A stretch of 64,000 bases of DNA, taken from contig NZ_KQ958151.1 in assembly GCF_001546855.1 (NCBI RefSeq), forward strand, positions 1-64,000. Reading direction: 5' to 3'. Of the stretch, positions 63,306 through 64,000 are shown one piece after another. Position 1 is the first letter of the stretch. Each line of letters begins with the position of its first letter. The DNA comes from Megasphaera sp. MJR8396C. Lineage in GTDB: Bacteria > Bacillota > Negativicutes > Veillonellales > Megasphaeraceae. A program made the translations under genes and the position numbers. The notes below the pieces were generated by a model that made no database searches, was not told where the DNA came from, and saw only the letters and a list, made by a program, of their open reading frames with translations.

Positions 63306-63857
63306 TTATTTTGCGAAATAACGAGCCAAGAGGCCATCGAAGACGCGGCCGTGACGAGCTTCGTCTTTTGCCATTTCATGGACCGTATCGTGGATAGCGT
63401 CGAGGTTGAGCTGTTTAGCGAGGGTAGCCAGTTCTTTTTTACCAGCGCAGGCACCCTGTTCAGCAGCAGCGCGGAGTTCGAGGTTTTTCTTCGTATCCGG
63501 CGTAACGACTTCGCCGAGGAGTTCAGCAAATTTTGCTGCGTGTTCAGCTTCTTCAAAAGCGATGCGTTTGTAGGCTTCAGAAACTTCCGGATAGCCCTGA
63601 CGGTCAGCAACACGGCTCATAGCGAGGTACATGCCGACTTCGCTGCATTCGCCAGTAAAGTTGAGGTGGAGGCCTTCGATAATGCGTTCGTCAACGCCTT
63701 CAGCGACACCTACGCGATGTTCGTCAGCATATTCTTTTACGCCGGCAACGAGTTCTGTGAATTTCGATTTCGGAGCGCCGCACTGAGGACACTTTTCCGG
63801 AGCTTCCGTACCTTCATAAACATAACCGCAGATGCTGCATACAAATTTTTTCATCAT
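63306..63857 (-). CDS. Reverse rubrerythrin (NADH peroxidase type)
   Basis: 183 residues with the rubredoxin domain first ([21 protein letters not shown]) and the di-iron four-helix domain after it ([39 protein letters not shown]), the order seen in clostridial reverse rubrerythrins. It reduces H2O2 to water. GGAGG lies 5 bases before the ATG at 63857; the next ATG (63854) is equally possible. The promoter and a palindrome lie just upstream. Confidence 0.94.
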   Translation of the reverse strand: MMKKFVCSICGYVYEGTEAPEKCPQCGAPKSKFTELVAGVKEYADEHRVGVAEGVDERIIEGLHLNFTGECSEVGMYLAMSRVADRQGYPEVSEAYKRIAFEEAEHAAKFAELLGEVVTPDTKKNLELRAAAEQGACAGKKELATLAKQLNLDAIHDTVHEMAKDEARHGRVFDGLLARYFAK

Positions 63858-63896
63858 TCATTCCTCCTGATTGATTCGTTTTTTATTTCTGTAATC

Positions 63897-63921
63897 GTAA
63901 CAAATAGAACGTATTTGTTAC
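63897..63921. promoter_or_regulatory. Operator-like palindrome at the rubrerythrin start site
   Basis: GTAACAAATA (63897-63906) and TATTTGTTAC (63912-63921) form a 10-bp perfect inverted repeat with a 5-base centre. It covers the expected transcription start of the promoter at 63928-63956, a repressor-like position. The sequence is not a standard PerR or Fur box. Confidence 0.6.
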
Positions 63922-63927
63922 GGAATT

Positions 63928-63956
63928 ATTATAGCAAAGGGATAGGGCAAAATCAA
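63928..63956 (-). promoter_or_regulatory. Promoter of the rubrerythrin gene
   Basis: Minus strand TTGATT (63956-63951), 17-base spacer, TATAAT (63933-63928). Confidence 0.8.
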
Positions 63957-64000
63957 GGATAATTTGTAAATAATTTTAATTGATAAGTATTATTGATAAG

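Overview
This window looks like chromosomal DNA from an anaerobic, fermentative member of the Negativicutes, most likely a Megasphaera-like Veillonellaceae. The reasons are a complete sodium- or proton-pumping Rnf complex in the order rnfCDGEAB followed by apbE, a fused 2-hydroxyacyl-CoA dehydratase activase, a flavodiiron protein, a reverse rubrerythrin, an FAD-linked 2-hydroxyacid (lactate/glycolate type) dehydrogenase, and the Firmicutes block divIC-yabR-ppx-tilS-hpt-ftsH-birA-coaX-dusB-greA-lysS. The genus is inferred from gene content; no 16S rRNA gene is present.

Layout. 1-4600 is the accessory part: four consecutive genes for proteins with an N-terminal double-CxxC zinc ribbon (two of them DUF805 membrane proteins, one with an Asp-rich repeat tail), a lipoprotein that shares a domain with the third, and about 0.9 kb with no intact gene. 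4.6-16.5 kb holds an OatA-like acyltransferase with a lost catalytic serine, tatD, a three-subunit molybdenum hydroxylase, the 1431-residue activase (minus strand) and speE. 16.6-16.9 kb is a tRNA-His/Gln/Lys cluster. 17-24.5 kb has a NhaD-type antiporter, UspA, a three-gene envelope set (DUF2157, GDYXXLXY-like, LppM-like) and a flavodiiron protein. 24.7-31 kb has a small acidic protein, a two-gene putative DNA-repair pair (radical SAM plus DUF4130), DUF1934-argS and pyrG. 31.2-37.5 kb is the Rnf-ApbE operon behind a promoter with an operator-like inverted repeat. 37.6-42.5 kb has an Lrp regulator, a divergent ferredoxin/Crp-type regulator pair, ribBA under an FMN riboswitch, and glcD. 42.7-53.5 kb is the housekeeping block. 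53.6-64 kb has an exported protein of unknown function, a stand-alone BrxF-like P-loop protein, uppP, a DUF805 gene, ecfA1-ecfA2-ecfT-truA, a TrpD-like protein lacking anthranilate-binding residues, a VTT-domain membrane protein and rubrerythrin.

How the genes fit together. Rnf couples reduced ferredoxin to NAD+ reduction and ion pumping; ApbE inserts the covalent FMN of RnfG and RnfD, and RibBA makes the riboflavin precursors those flavins need. The flavodiiron protein and rubrerythrin handle oxygen and peroxide. The 2-hydroxyacid dehydrogenase and the activase point to lactate or 2-hydroxyacyl-CoA metabolism, although no dehydratase subunit gene lies here.

Most promising for new biology: the zinc-ribbon/DUF805 cluster, the BrxF homologue without BREX genes, the radical SAM/DUF4130 pair, the TrpD-like protein with altered active-site motifs, and the Ser-to-Leu change in the OatA-like enzyme. 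All calls come from reading sequence and translations by eye; no database search or structure prediction was run.
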